64,000 nt of DNA, from contig NZ_CP141285.1 of the NCBI RefSeq assembly GCF_035319885.1, positions 2,294,001 through 2,358,000 of the forward strand. The letters run 5' to 3'. Source of the stretch: Altererythrobacter sp. H2 (GTDB taxonomy: Bacteria; Pseudomonadota; Alphaproteobacteria; Sphingomonadales; Sphingomonadaceae). Of this stretch, positions 8,713 to 18,063 are shown in pieces; the stretch's first letter is position 1, and each line of letters starts with the position of its first letter. The notes under the pieces were generated by a model that ran no database searches, was not told where the DNA came from, and saw only the letters and a list, made by a program, of their open reading frames with translations. Position numbers and translations under genes: made by a program.

Positions 8713-10010
8713 GAGTTGGGCCTCCCTTCGGGAAACTTGATCAGCCGTTCGCGGGTCGCCTGCGCGGCCTGTTCCTTGAGGTGCCAGGGCAGTTCCTCGA
8801 ACACGTCCTCGAACATGGTGCGGAAGGGATGGTGCAGCCCGTGGCCGAGGATGCCGTTCTTCTCCGCCTCGCGAGTGGCCTCCTTGACCCGTTCGGCGGC
8901 GGCGAGGTCCATTGCGGCGTGCCGCTCCTCGTCCCATTCGCCCAGCGCGATCAGGTGGTTGCGCAGCCGGGCAATCGGATCGCCCAGCGGCCAGTCGATC
9001 CCTTCCTGCACGCTGCGGTAGGCGCTCGGATCGTCGGAGGTGGAATGGCCCTCGGCACGGTAGGTGAAGTATTCGATCAGGGTCGGCCCGCCATTGGCGC
9101 GGGCGCGGTTGGCGGCCCATTGCTGCGCCGCGAACACCGCCAGCGCGTCGTTGCCGTCCACCCGCAGACCAGCCAGGCCATAGCCGAGCGCGCGGGCGGC
9201 AAACGTTGTCCGCTCCGCCCCGGCAAACCCGCTGAAGCTGCTGATCGCCCACTGGTTGTTGATAACGTTGAGGATAACCGGTGCATTATAGACCGTGGCA
9301 AAGGTGCACGCGCTGTGGAAATCGCCTTCCGCAGTGCTGCCCTCGCCAACCCAGCTTGCGGCAATCCGGCTGTCACCCTTGATCGCGCTGGCCATGGCCC
9401 AACCAACCGCCTGCGGGCACTGCGTGGCCAGGTTGCCGCTGATCGAGAAGAAGCTGTGTTCCCGGCTCGAATACATGATCGGCAGCTGGCGGCCCTTCAG
9501 CTTGTCACCCTTGTTGGAGTAGATCTGGTTGATCATTTCGACCAGCGGATAGCCGCGCGCGATCAGGATGCCCTGCTGGCGGTAGCTGGGGAAGACCATG
9601 TCATCGCTCGCCAGCGCCATCCCGGCGGCGACCGAGGTCGCCTCCTCGCCGGTGCACTTCATGTAGAAGCTGGTCTTGCCCTGGCGCTGCCCGCGGAACA
9701 TCCGTTCGTCGAACGCGCGGACCAGCACCATGTGGCCCAGCATGGTCCGCAGCGTGTCCGGATCGAGCTTCGGGTCCCACGGGCCGTGGGCTTGGTTGTC
9801 ATCGCCAAGCACGCGTACCAAGTCATAGCACAGCGACGCCGTCTCGCTGGCGTGGCAGGCCTCGTCGGGGCGCGGCTGCTGGCCCGCCGCAGGAATGGCG
9901 AGGTGCGAGAAGTCCGCCGCGTCTCCGGGGCGGAAGCGCGGTTCGGGAACGTGGAGCTGCAAGGCGGGCTTGTTGCTTCCCGCCGCACTGCCCTCGGGCC
10001 GCTCGGCCAT
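8709..10010 (-). CDS. bkdA1: Branched-chain 2-oxoacid dehydrogenase E1 alpha subunit
   Basis: A 433-aa alpha subunit that decarboxylates 2-oxo acids (from Val, Leu, Ile) with thiamine diphosphate. It has GEEATSVAAGMAL, PSYRQQGILIARGY (typical of BCKDH E1alpha), the ThDP/Mg motif GEGSTAEGDFHSACTFATVY...NVINNQWAIS, and the phosphorylation-loop equivalent YRAEGHSTSDDPSAYR. It is the first gene of the operon; the 76-base space from thyA holds an inverted repeat that may act as operator or terminator. Confidence 0.93.
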   Translation of the reverse strand: MAERPEGSAAGSNKPALQLHVPEPRFRPGDAADFSHLAIPAAGQQPRPDEACHASETASLCYDLVRVLGDDNQAHGPWDPKLDPDTLRTMLGHMVLVRAFDERMFRGQRQGKTSFYMKCTGEEATSVAAGMALASDDMVFPSYRQQGILIARGYPLVEMINQIYSNKGDKLKGRQLPIMYSSREHSFFSISGNLATQCPQAVGWAMASAIKGDSRIAASWVGEGSTAEGDFHSACTFATVYNAPVILNVINNQWAISSFSGFAGAERTTFAARALGYGLAGLRVDGNDALAVFAAQQWAANRARANGGPTLIEYFTYRAEGHSTSDDPSAYRSVQEGIDWPLGDPIARLRNHLIALGEWDEERHAAMDLAAAERVKEATREAEKNGILGHGLHHPFRTMFEDVFEELPWHLKEQAAQATRERLIKFPEGRPNS

Positions 10011-10038
10011 ATCGATTCTCCCAGACGCAATATTTTAC

Positions 10039-10065
10039 GCGAGCGTTATTTTATTTCACGCTCGC
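10039..10065. promoter_or_regulatory. Inverted repeat between thyA and the bkd operon
   Basis: Arms GCGAGCG (10039-10045) and CGCTCGC (10059-10065) are perfect, with a 13-base AT-rich centre, 29 bases upstream of the E1alpha ATG and 21 bases past the thyA stop. On the minus strand no clear T-run follows, so a terminator is weak; a repressor site over the bkd promoter is equally possible. Confidence 0.5.
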
Positions 10066-10086
10066 CTCTGGGTCAAGGCGAACGAC

Positions 10087-11043
10087 TCACACCGCCACGG
10101 GTGCGCTGAGGGGCGCTTGCGGGCAGTAATCCCGCACTGCGAAATCGCTGATTTCAAATTCGAAAATCGAAGGCGGACGGCGAACAAGGTCAAGCACCGG
10201 CGATCCGGAGGGGGCGCGCGTCAGTTGCTCGCCCACCAGATCGGCATGGTTGAGATAGAGGTGGACATCGCCCCCCATCCACACGAATTCGCCCGGTTCC
10301 AGATCGACCTGCTGCGCGATCATCCGCGTCAGCAGCGCCCCGCCCCACAGGTTGAACGGCAGCCCCAGCGCGACATCGCAGCTGCGCTGGTAGAGCGCAC
10401 AGTTGAGCCGGCCGTCAGCGACATGGAACTGGTAGCTCTTGTGGCACGGCGGCAGCGCCATCCAGTCCAGCTCGGCCACGTTCCAGCCTTCGATGATATG
10501 GCGGCGGCTGCCGGGATTGGTGCGCAGCGAATCGATCACCTGCGCCACCTGGTTGATGCCGGGCCCCCGCTCGTACTTCCCGTCCGGGCCATAGCGGTAA
10601 GTCGGCCAGTCGACCCATTGCTTGCCATAGACCGGGCCAAGATCGCCCCAGCGTGCGGCGAAAGCCTCGTCTTCGGCGATGCGCCGGACGAACTCATCCA
10701 GCGTGATCGCATCGCCCGTTTCGCGCACGTAATGGGCGTGGGGCCACTCGTTCCAGATCTTCACGCCCTGGAGCACCAGCGGCCGGATATTGGTTTCGCC
10801 GGTCAGGAACCACAACATCTCGCGGGTGGCGGTCTTCCAGTAGACCCGCTTGGTCGTGATAAGGGGCATCCGGCCACCCCCAAGGTCGAACCGCAGCATC
10901 GCCCCGAACAGCGACCGGGTGCCGATACCGGTGCGGTCAATGCGTTCGCTGCCGGTCTCCCAGATGGCGCGCATCAGGTCGAGATATTGCCATTCGGGAT
11001 GGTGGGGATCGCTCCGCAGAGCAGGATTCGCGGCAGTGGCCAT
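10087..11043 (-). CDS. thyA: Thymidylate synthase
   Basis: A 318-aa enzyme that methylates dUMP to dTMP using methylene-THF. Visible motifs: DRTGIGTRSLFG near the N-terminus, TTKRVYWKT, the WGDLGPVYGKQW region, the catalytic Cys in LPPCHKSYQFHV, the dUMP-binding YQRSCDVALGLPFN, and GDVHLYLNH. It is longer than the ~264-residue E. coli form because of an insert around YVRETGDAITLDEFVRRIAED, as in many bacterial long-type ThyA. No ThyX is needed in this genome on this evidence. Confidence 0.97.
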   Translation of the reverse strand: MATAANPALRSDPHHPEWQYLDLMRAIWETGSERIDRTGIGTRSLFGAMLRFDLGGGRMPLITTKRVYWKTATREMLWFLTGETNIRPLVLQGVKIWNEWPHAHYVRETGDAITLDEFVRRIAEDEAFAARWGDLGPVYGKQWVDWPTYRYGPDGKYERGPGINQVAQVIDSLRTNPGSRRHIIEGWNVAELDWMALPPCHKSYQFHVADGRLNCALYQRSCDVALGLPFNLWGGALLTRMIAQQVDLEPGEFVWMGGDVHLYLNHADLVGEQLTRAPSGSPVLDLVRRPPSIFEFEISDFAVRDYCPQAPLSAPVAV

Positions 11044-11153
11044 GAATGTTCCCTAGACCGGCAAATGCCCGCTTGCCACCCCGCACAACGCTGCCTATAG
11101 CGCGCGCCTTGCCTCGACCCGCCAGCCTTTCGGGCCAGCGGGAACGACACGGT

Positions 11154-11230
11154 CGGGGAGTAGCTCAGCCTGGTAGAGCACTGTCTTCGGGAGGCAGGGG
11201 CCGGAGGTTCGAATCCTCTCTCCCCGACCA
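11154..11230 (+). tRNA. tRNA-Pro (CGG)
   Basis: A 77-nt cloverleaf: acceptor CGGGGAG with CTCCCCG, D-arm TAGCTCAGCCTGG, anticodon stem CTGTC/GGCAG with loop TTCGGGA giving anticodon CGG, T-arm GAGGTTCGAATCCTC, discriminator A and encoded CCA. Confidence 0.97.
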
Positions 11231-11264
11231 ACGTCATTCTGCCCCAATCGCGGCTTGTTTCCGC

Positions 11265-13325
11265 TCAGCCCCCGCGCAAGAGCTGCACGCCCCAGTCGCG
11301 CTCGAACAGGTAGAGCAGCACCCGCGCTGCCTCACCGCGCGGGCCGGTCAGCCCGCCATCTCGCTCGATCAGCAGGCGCGCATCGTCGTGCGCGGCGGGC
11401 AGCAGGCGGGTGATCTGTTCCAGCGTGGCGATGCGGAACGGGGCGTCGCCCGACTGGCGCGTGCCGAGCAGTTCGCCCCCGCCGCGCAGGCGCAGATCCT
11501 CTTCCGCCAGCCGGAACCCGTCCTGCGTCTCGCGCATCAGGGCGAGCCGCTCGCGCCCGGTTTCTGACAGCGCTTCGCCCCGCAGCAGCAGGCAGGTTGA
11601 CTTCTCGCTCCCGCGCCCGACCCGCCCGCGCAGCTGGTGCAGCTGGGCGAGGCCAAACCGCTCGGCCTGCTCGATCACCATCAGGGTGGCGGCGGGAACA
11701 TCGACCCCGACTTCGATCACCGTGGTCGCGACTAGCAGACTTGCCGCGCCACTTGCGAAACGTTCCATCGCCGCGTCCTTGGCCTCGGGGCGCAATTGCC
11801 CGTGAACCAAAACCACGGCATCACCAAACCGTTCGCGCAGCAGGGCATAGCGGGCCTCGGCAGCGGCAATGTCCTCCGTCTCGTGCTCGTGCACCATCGG
11901 GCAGACCCAGTAGGCCTGCTGGCCACCGGCAATATGCCGCCCCACCCCCTCGATCACGTCGGCCAACCGCTCCTGCGAGACAACGCGGGTGTCGATCGGC
12001 TGGCGACCGGGCGGCATTTCGTCGAGGCGGCTGACGTCCATTTCGCCATATTGCGCCAGCGTCAGCGTGCGCGGGATCGGGGTGGCCGTCATTGCCAGCG
12101 TGTGCGGCGCCGCGCGGCCCTTGCTCGCCAGCCGCAGCCGCTGGGCCACGCCGAAGCGGTGCTGCTCGTCGATCACCACCAGCCCCAGATCGCGGTAAGC
12201 CACGGTGTCCTGAAAGATCGCATGGGTGCCGACCACGATCTGCACCGATCCGTCCATCAGGCCCATCAGCACGCTTTCCCGCGCCCGGCCTTTGTCCCGC
12301 CCGGTCAGGATCGCGATTGCGACCCCGGTGGGGGCGAGCATGCGGCGCAGGGTTTCGTAATGCTGGCGGGCCAGGATTTCGGTCGGGGCAAGCAAGGCGG
12401 CCTGCTTGCCCGCCTCGACCGCCACCAGCATGGCCATCAGGGCGATCACCGTCTTGCCCGCGCCGACATCTCCCTGCAGCAGGCGCAGCATCGGTGCCTG
12501 CTGGGCGAGGTCGCCCTCGATCTCGGTAATCGAGCGGGTCTGCGCCCCGGTCAGCGGGAACGGCAGGTCCAGCCGCGCCCGCAGCGACCCGTCGCCACAC
12601 AGTGCCTGCCCGCTGCGCCGCCGGTTGTGCGCCCGCACCAACAGCAGGGCAAGGCTGTTGGCAAGCAGTTCGTCATAGGCCAGCCGGTCACGTGCGGCGG
12701 CGTGTTCGCCCTTGTGGGCAAGGTGCAGGGCATCCTGCCAGGTGGGCCACCCTGCCCGGTCCAGCTGGCCCGGTTCGATCCATTCGGGCAGGTGCGGCAG
12801 ACGGGCGAGCGCCTGCGCGGCAAGGCCGGCGACTTTCGGCTGGGTCAACCCTTCGGAGAGCGCATAGACCGGCTCGCACATGCGACCCAGCCCGGCTTCT
12901 TCCTTTTCCTCGACATGGTCGGGATGAACGATCTGGAGCATGTCGCCATAGCGGTCGATCCGTCCGGAAACCCGGCGCATTTCCCCCACCGGCAGCAGCT
13001 TCTTCGCACTGTAGGCGGCCCGGCCGAACCAGGTCAGCGAACAGACATTGCCCACGCTGTCCTGCGCCAGCACCCGATAGGGGCCGCGCGGATTGCGCGG
13101 CGCGCGATGCTCGATGGCGGTCAGGGCGATGACCACCTGCTCGCCCTCGGCCACATCGTCGAGGCTGGCGACCGGGCGGCGCGAGACGAATCGTTCAGGC
13201 AGGTGATAGGCCAGATCGCGCACCCGCGTGAGGCCGAGCTTGTCCAGCGGCTTGCGCAGCTTCGGACCGACGCCATCGAGCGTCTCGGTTTCGGCAAACA
13301 GGGGGTTGAGAATGTCCGGGCGCAT
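11265..13325 (-). CDS. recG: ATP-dependent DNA helicase RecG
   Basis: A 686-aa superfamily 2 helicase that regresses stalled forks and branch-migrates Holliday junctions. The N-terminal wedge/OB domain spans about residues 1-230 (LDGVGPKLRKPLDKLGLTRV, RVSGRIDRYGDMLQIVHPD). Helicase motifs follow: I LLQGDVGAGKTVIALMAM, II VVIDEQHRFGV, III TLAMTATPIPRTL, IV-VI through ATTVIEVGVDVPAATLMVIE and LHQLRGRVGRG. Length matches RecG (~690). Divergent from sdhE-mfd, with the tRNA-Pro gene past its 3' end on the other strand. Confidence 0.96.
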   Translation of the reverse strand: MRPDILNPLFAETETLDGVGPKLRKPLDKLGLTRVRDLAYHLPERFVSRRPVASLDDVAEGEQVVIALTAIEHRAPRNPRGPYRVLAQDSVGNVCSLTWFGRAAYSAKKLLPVGEMRRVSGRIDRYGDMLQIVHPDHVEEKEEAGLGRMCEPVYALSEGLTQPKVAGLAAQALARLPHLPEWIEPGQLDRAGWPTWQDALHLAHKGEHAAARDRLAYDELLANSLALLLVRAHNRRRSGQALCGDGSLRARLDLPFPLTGAQTRSITEIEGDLAQQAPMLRLLQGDVGAGKTVIALMAMLVAVEAGKQAALLAPTEILARQHYETLRRMLAPTGVAIAILTGRDKGRARESVLMGLMDGSVQIVVGTHAIFQDTVAYRDLGLVVIDEQHRFGVAQRLRLASKGRAAPHTLAMTATPIPRTLTLAQYGEMDVSRLDEMPPGRQPIDTRVVSQERLADVIEGVGRHIAGGQQAYWVCPMVHEHETEDIAAAEARYALLRERFGDAVVLVHGQLRPEAKDAAMERFASGAASLLVATTVIEVGVDVPAATLMVIEQAERFGLAQLHQLRGRVGRGSEKSTCLLLRGEALSETGRERLALMRETQDGFRLAEEDLRLRGGGELLGTRQSGDAPFRIATLEQITRLLPAAHDDARLLIERDGGLTGPRGEAARVLLYLFERDWGVQLLRGG

Positions 13326-13381
13326 CGCGCGCAGTCTATACCGGCTTGCGCCGCCAATGCGAGTGCCCTACCCGCCCGGCC

Positions 13382-13648
13382 ATGCCCGATCCTGTACGCC
13401 TTGCCCGAGCCAAGTTTCGCGCCTGGCATCGTGGTACCCGCGAGGCCGATTTTACTATTGGCGGGTTCTTCGACCGCTATCACCCCACGTGGGGCGAAGC
13501 CGAGCTCGACTGGTTCGAGACCCTGCTCGATGAAGACGATGTCGATGTGCTCGCGTGGGCCTTCAGCACCGCGCCCGTGCCTGACCGGTACGCGGGGCCG
13601 CAGATGGCGCTGATGCAGCGGCTCGACTACGTCTCCATTCCGCGCTGA
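13382..13648 (+). CDS. sdhE: Succinate dehydrogenase flavinylation factor SdhE
   Basis: An 88-aa protein of the SdhE/Sdh5 family that promotes covalent FAD attachment to SdhA. The five-helix fold's signature is altered but visible: RAKFRAWHRGTREADFTIGG (usual form RG.rE.D..lg.F), then a helix and DWFETLLDEDDVDVLAW. The start at 13382 gives MPDPVRLAR, matching the family's start. It ends 2 bases before mfd and is translated with it, a common alphaproteobacterial pair. Confidence 0.9.
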   Translation: MPDPVRLARAKFRAWHRGTREADFTIGGFFDRYHPTWGEAELDWFETLLDEDDVDVLAWAFSTAPVPDRYAGPQMALMQRLDYVSIPR

Positions 13649-13650
13649 CC

Positions 13651-16600
13651 ATGCCCGATATTGCCCGCATCCTTTCGGCCAGGGAGCCGCTGACCCTCGC
13701 TTCGGTGGCGCGCGGGGCGCAGCCGCTGCTGATGGCAGACCTGGCCCGGGCCGCCAAACAGCGCGCGGTGTTCATCGCGCCCGACGAAGCGGCGATGCGC
13801 GCGGTATCCGAAGCGGCGCACTATTTCGCCCCTGAGCTGGAAGTGCTGGAATTCCCGGCATGGGACTGCCTGCCTTATGACCGCGCAAGCCCGGCGCTGA
13901 CCGTGAGTGCGCGGCGTCTCGCCACCCTCTACCGGTTGCAAGCTGGCCGCAAAGGGCCGCAACTTCTGGTGACCACGGTCAACGCGGTGCTGCAGCGCGT
14001 GCTGACCCCGTTCCGGGTGCGCGAGAGCGTGCGCGATTTCCGCCCCGGCACGGAGTTCGGGCGCGAAAGCCTCAGCGCCCTGCTCCAGCGCCAGGGCTAC
14101 AGCCGCACGGATACCGTGGTCGACAAGGGCGAATACGCGGTTCGCGGCTCGATCGTCGACATCTTCCCGTCCGGCCTCGACGAAGGATTGCGGCTCGATT
14201 TCTTCGGAGACGAGCTGGAAAGCCTGCGCAGCTTCGATCCCTCGACCCAGATGAGCACCGGCGTGCTCGGCTCGCACCTGCTCCTGCCAGCCAGCGAAGC
14301 CCTGCTCGACGAAAACAGCATCAAGCGGTTCCGTACCCGCTATCGCGAAAAGTTCGGCGCCGCCGCCACCCAGGACCCGCTGTACGAAGCGGTCAGCGAG
14401 GGGCGCCGGCTCGCCGGGATGGAACACTGGCTGCCGCTGTTCGAAGACCGGATGGTGACATTATTCGACTACTTCGTCGATGATGATGTCATCGTCGTTG
14501 ATAATGCCGCAATCGGTGCGGGCGAGGAACGCCTGGCCGATATCGCCGACTATGCCGAGCAACGCCGCTCTGCCAGCGGGCAGGCGAAGGGCAGTTACCG
14601 GCCGCTTGGCCCCGACGCGCTCTACCTCACGGCCGACGAGTTCTCCGCCAAGCTGGAGTCCGCCCCGGCCCACCGCGCCTCGATCTTCGCCGAACCGGAG
14701 AGCGTGAAGGTTCTCGACTTCGGCTTCGCCTCAGCCCGCGATTTCGCTCCTGAACGCGCCCGTGGTGACAACATCTACGAGGCAGCCGCAGCCCATCTCA
14801 AGGCCGTCACCAGGACGGGCCGCAAGGCCCTGCTGGCAGCTTATTCGACCGGCAGCCGGGCGCGGATCGCCTCGATCCTGGGCGAAGCGGGAGCGCCGAC
14901 ACAGCTGGTCGAAAGCTGGCAGGAAGCCCTGGGCATGGCCGCCAAGGGGCAGCCGGTGGCGATGGTCCTGCCGCTCGAAAGCGGCTTTGCGAGCGACCAG
15001 ATCGAGCTGCTGACCGAGCAGGACCTGCTAGGCGACCGGCTGGTGCGCCGCCGCAAGAAACGCAAGGATTCCGATGCTTTCCTGGCCGAATTGCAGGCGC
15101 TCAACCGGGGCGACCTGGTGGTTCATGTCGAACATGGCATCGGCAAGTACCTGGGCCTTGAACCGATCACCGTCGGCAAGAGCAAGCACGACTGCGTGAT
15201 GCTGGAATACCGGGGCGGCGACAAGCTCTACATCCCGGTCGAGAACATCGACGTCCTCACCCGCTACGGCAGCAGCGAAGAGGCGGTCATGCTCGACCGG
15301 CTCGGCGGGGAAGGCTGGCAGAAACGCCGCGCCAAGCTGAAGGACCGCATTCGCGAGATCGCCGGCGAGCTGCTCGCGGTTGCGGCCCAGCGGGCCTTGC
15401 GCAAGGCCCCGGTGCTCGAACCGGAAGATGCCAGTTTCAACCAGTTCGTCGAGCGTTTCCCGTGGCAGGAAACCGACGACCAGGACCGCGCAATTGCCGA
15501 CGTGCTGGAGGATCTGGCAGCAGGCCGGCCGATGGACCGGCTGGTGTGCGGCGATGTCGGCTTCGGCAAGACAGAAGTCGCGATGCGGGCGGCCTTCGTC
15601 GCGGCGATGAGCGGGCGCCAGGTCGCGGTGGTGGCGCCGACCACCCTGCTCGCGCGCCAGCACTACCAGAACTTCGCGGATCGCTTTGCGCCCTTCCCGC
15701 TCACCGTCGGACGGCTCAGCCGGCTGGTTCCGGCAAAGGAGATGGCGGAAACCCGCGAAGGGCTGGAAAAGGGCTCGGTCGACGTCATCGTCGGGACCCA
15801 CGCGATCCTCTCCAAGACCACCAAGTTCCGCAACCTGGGGCTGGTGATCGTCGACGAGGAGCAGCGCTTCGGGGTCAACCACAAGGAGCGGCTGAAGCAG
15901 TTGCGCGCTGACGTGCATATGCTCACCCTTACCGCCACGCCGATCCCGCGCACCTTGCAGATGGCGATGAGCGGATTGCGCGAACTCTCCACCATCCAGA
16001 CCCCGCCGGTTGATCGCCTCGCCGTCCGCACTTACGTGATGGAGTGGGACGAAATGGTGATGCGCGAGGCCTTGCTGCGCGAACACCATCGCGGCGGGCA
16101 GAGCTTCATCGTGGTGCCCCGCATCTCCGACATGGAAGGCGTGGAAAGCTGGCTGGCCGAACACGTACCCGAAGTGAAGGCGATTGCCGCCCACGGCCAG
16201 ATGGGCGCGACCGAGATCGAAGAGCGGATGAGCGCCTTCTACGAAGGCAAGTACGATGTGCTGCTCTCCACCACGATCGTCGAAAGCGGGCTCGACCTGC
16301 CGAGCGCCAATACGATCATCATCCACCGCGCCGACATCTTCGGCCTGGCCCAGCTTTACCAGCTGCGCGGCCGGGTCGGCCGGGCGAAGCTGCGTGCTTA
16401 TGCCTACCTCACCACCGCGCCTGATAACCAGTTGTCAGAAGTGGCGGAAAAACGCCTGAAAGTGCTCGGTGATCTGGACAGCCTTGGGGCCGGGTTCCAG
16501 CTCGCCAGCCACGATCTCGACATTCGCGGCGCAGGCAACCTGCTGGGCGATGAGCAATCCGGCCATATCCGCGAGGTCGGCTTCGAGCTCTACCAGTCGA

Positions 16601-17139
16601 TGCTGGAAGATGCGATCCTCGCCGCCAAGGCCGGTGCCGCCGGGCTCGAAGCCAAGGCTGACACGGTCAGCCCGCAGATTACGGTCGATGCGCCGATAAT
16701 GATCCCCGAGGAGTATGTCCCGGACCTTACGGTGCGGATGGCGCTCTACCGCCGCCTGAACGACGCGGCCGACAAGGCCGAGGTCGAAGCCATGGCGGCC
16801 GAGATGATCGATCGCTTCGGCCCCCTGCCCGCCGCTACTGCCAACCTGGTCAAGCTGATCGAGATCAAGCAGCAGGCCATTGTCGCCAACATTGCCAAGG
16901 TTGATGTGGGTGCGCGGGGTACACTGGTGGCGTTCCACAACGACAATTTTCCCGACCCGGCGGGGCTGCTCGCCTGGGTCGCACGGCTCGATGGCACGGC
17001 CAAGCTGCGGCCGGACATGAAGCTGGTAATCAACCGTGCCTGGGCCGACCCGCAGAGCCGCCTCAATGGCCTGTTCCAGCTGACCAAGGGCCTCAGCGCC
17101 ATCGCCCGGCGCGCTGCCAAGGCCTCAACCGGAGGCTAG
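13651..17139 (+). CDS. mfd: Transcription-repair coupling factor Mfd
   Basis: A 1162-aa translocase that removes stalled RNA polymerase and recruits UvrA. Order of domains: N-terminal UvrB-like module (residues 1-350, EFPAWDCLPYDRASP, QRQGYSRTDTVVDKGEYAVRG), RNA-polymerase-interacting CarD-like domain near 480-550 (LVVHVEHGIGKYLGLE), the RecG-like helicase core (GDVGFGKTEVAMRAAF, VDEEQRFGV, TATPIPRTLQMAMSG, QLRGRVGRA), and a C-terminal TRCF domain. Length is standard. The last 15 bases overlap the convergent EAL gene's end. Confidence 0.97.
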   Translation: MPDIARILSAREPLTLASVARGAQPLLMADLARAAKQRAVFIAPDEAAMRAVSEAAHYFAPELEVLEFPAWDCLPYDRASPALTVSARRLATLYRLQAGRKGPQLLVTTVNAVLQRVLTPFRVRESVRDFRPGTEFGRESLSALLQRQGYSRTDTVVDKGEYAVRGSIVDIFPSGLDEGLRLDFFGDELESLRSFDPSTQMSTGVLGSHLLLPASEALLDENSIKRFRTRYREKFGAAATQDPLYEAVSEGRRLAGMEHWLPLFEDRMVTLFDYFVDDDVIVVDNAAIGAGEERLADIADYAEQRRSASGQAKGSYRPLGPDALYLTADEFSAKLESAPAHRASIFAEPESVKVLDFGFASARDFAPERARGDNIYEAAAAHLKAVTRTGRKALLAAYSTGSRARIASILGEAGAPTQLVESWQEALGMAAKGQPVAMVLPLESGFASDQIELLTEQDLLGDRLVRRRKKRKDSDAFLAELQALNRGDLVVHVEHGIGKYLGLEPITVGKSKHDCVMLEYRGGDKLYIPVENIDVLTRYGSSEEAVMLDRLGGEGWQKRRAKLKDRIREIAGELLAVAAQRALRKAPVLEPEDASFNQFVERFPWQETDDQDRAIADVLEDLAAGRPMDRLVCGDVGFGKTEVAMRAAFVAAMSGRQVAVVAPTTLLARQHYQNFADRFAPFPLTVGRLSRLVPAKEMAETREGLEKGSVDVIVGTHAILSKTTKFRNLGLVIVDEEQRFGVNHKERLKQLRADVHMLTLTATPIPRTLQMAMSGLRELSTIQTPPVDRLAVRTYVMEWDEMVMREALLREHHRGGQSFIVVPRISDMEGVESWLAEHVPEVKAIAAHGQMGATEIEERMSAFYEGKYDVLLSTTIVESGLDLPSANTIIIHRADIFGLAQLYQLRGRVGRAKLRAYAYLTTAPDNQLSEVAEKRLKVLGDLDSLGAGFQLASHDLDIRGAGNLLGDEQSGHIREVGFELYQSMLEDAILAAKAGAAGLEAKADTVSPQITVDAPIMIPEEYVPDLTVRMALYRRLNDAADKAEVEAMAAEMIDRFGPLPAATANLVKLIEIKQQAIVANIAKVDVGARGTLVAFHNDNFPDPAGLLAWVARLDGTAKLRPDMKLVINRAWADPQSRLNGLFQLTKGLSAIARRAAKASTGG

Positions 17140-17946
17140 CTCGAGAAATTCGTTGGCCGTGATTGGCGCGGATCCGTAGAACCCCTGCCAACGATCGCAC
17201 CCTTCCCTGCACACCGCTGCGCGCTGCGACGGGGTTTCGATCCCTTCTGCAATCACGCGCAGATCCAGGGCGCGGGCCATGGCCATGATCGCCCGGAACA
17301 CGGCAAGGTCGCGCCGGTCGGTCGTAATCCCTTCGATCATTGACCGATCGAGCTTCAGCGCTGCCAGCGGCAGCACTTTCAGGTAATGGAAATTGCAGAA
17401 ACCCGCACCGAAGTCGTCCAGCGCGATGGCAATGCCCTGATCGGTCAGGGCCCGCAGCATCATGGCCGCCGCGTCAAGCCCATGCACCAGCGCCTGCTCG
17501 GTAATCTCCAGCGTCAGGCGCGAGGCAGCAAAGCCTGTCTTGGCAAGGCTCTGGTGAAGCATGGCCGGATAGCCAGGGGAGGCCAGATCGTCTGCCGTGG
17601 CATTGATGGCCAGGCGCAGGTGATCCGGCCATGGGGCCGCGCTGGCCATCGCGCTCTCGCAGACATGCTGCGCCAGGCGGTCTGCAAGGCCGGCATCCTT
17701 GGCGAGGCTGAAAACCCGATCACCGGACAGCAGCCCTTCGGCAGGATGCTGCCACCGTACCAGTGCCTCGGCCCCGGCCAGCGCCCCATCGGCGCAGAGA
17801 TACTGCGGCTGGAACAGCACCTCGATCTCACCATGTTCGATCGCGGCGGCCAGCTCTGCCACCTGCGCCGGCGCAGCCCGCTGGCGCCGATCAAAACGGG
17901 TGCGTCGATCAACCACGGGGGAAACGGGCTCGGCTGGGATCATCAT
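17125..17946 (-). CDS. EAL domain protein, probable c-di-GMP phosphodiesterase
   Basis: A 273-aa stand-alone EAL domain with no signal peptide, membrane segment, GGDEF or sensor domain. The catalytic set looks complete: E in AEALVRWQHP, N in LAINATADDL, E in LTLEITEQA, DD in IALDDFGAGF, K in AALKLDRSMI, E in VIAEGIET, and Q in RWQGFYGS. Loop 6 reads DDFGAGFCNFHYL versus the usual DDFGTGYSSLSYL, a modest departure. It would hydrolyse cyclic di-GMP to pGpG in the cytosol. The 3' end overlaps mfd by 15 bases convergently. Confidence 0.88.
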   Translation of the reverse strand: MMIPAEPVSPVVDRRTRFDRRQRAAPAQVAELAAAIEHGEIEVLFQPQYLCADGALAGAEALVRWQHPAEGLLSGDRVFSLAKDAGLADRLAQHVCESAMASAAPWPDHLRLAINATADDLASPGYPAMLHQSLAKTGFAASRLTLEITEQALVHGLDAAAMMLRALTDQGIAIALDDFGAGFCNFHYLKVLPLAALKLDRSMIEGITTDRRDLAVFRAIMAMARALDLRVIAEGIETPSQRAAVCREGCDRWQGFYGSAPITANEFLELASG

Positions 17947-18063
17947 GCGCCTTGCCTAGCCTATGTCGGCGGCCCTTGGCCTGTCATTTCACATGCGTTG
18001 CCAAATGGCACAGCCGCCCATAGGTAGGGGAGCGCCAGATCGCGCGACGGAGGGGACCCGGCT

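Noticed and set aside
17125-17946. Degenerate EAL domain acting only as c-di-GMP receptor
   Set aside because: All main catalytic residues appear present; only loop 6 is unusual, so an active enzyme is more likely.
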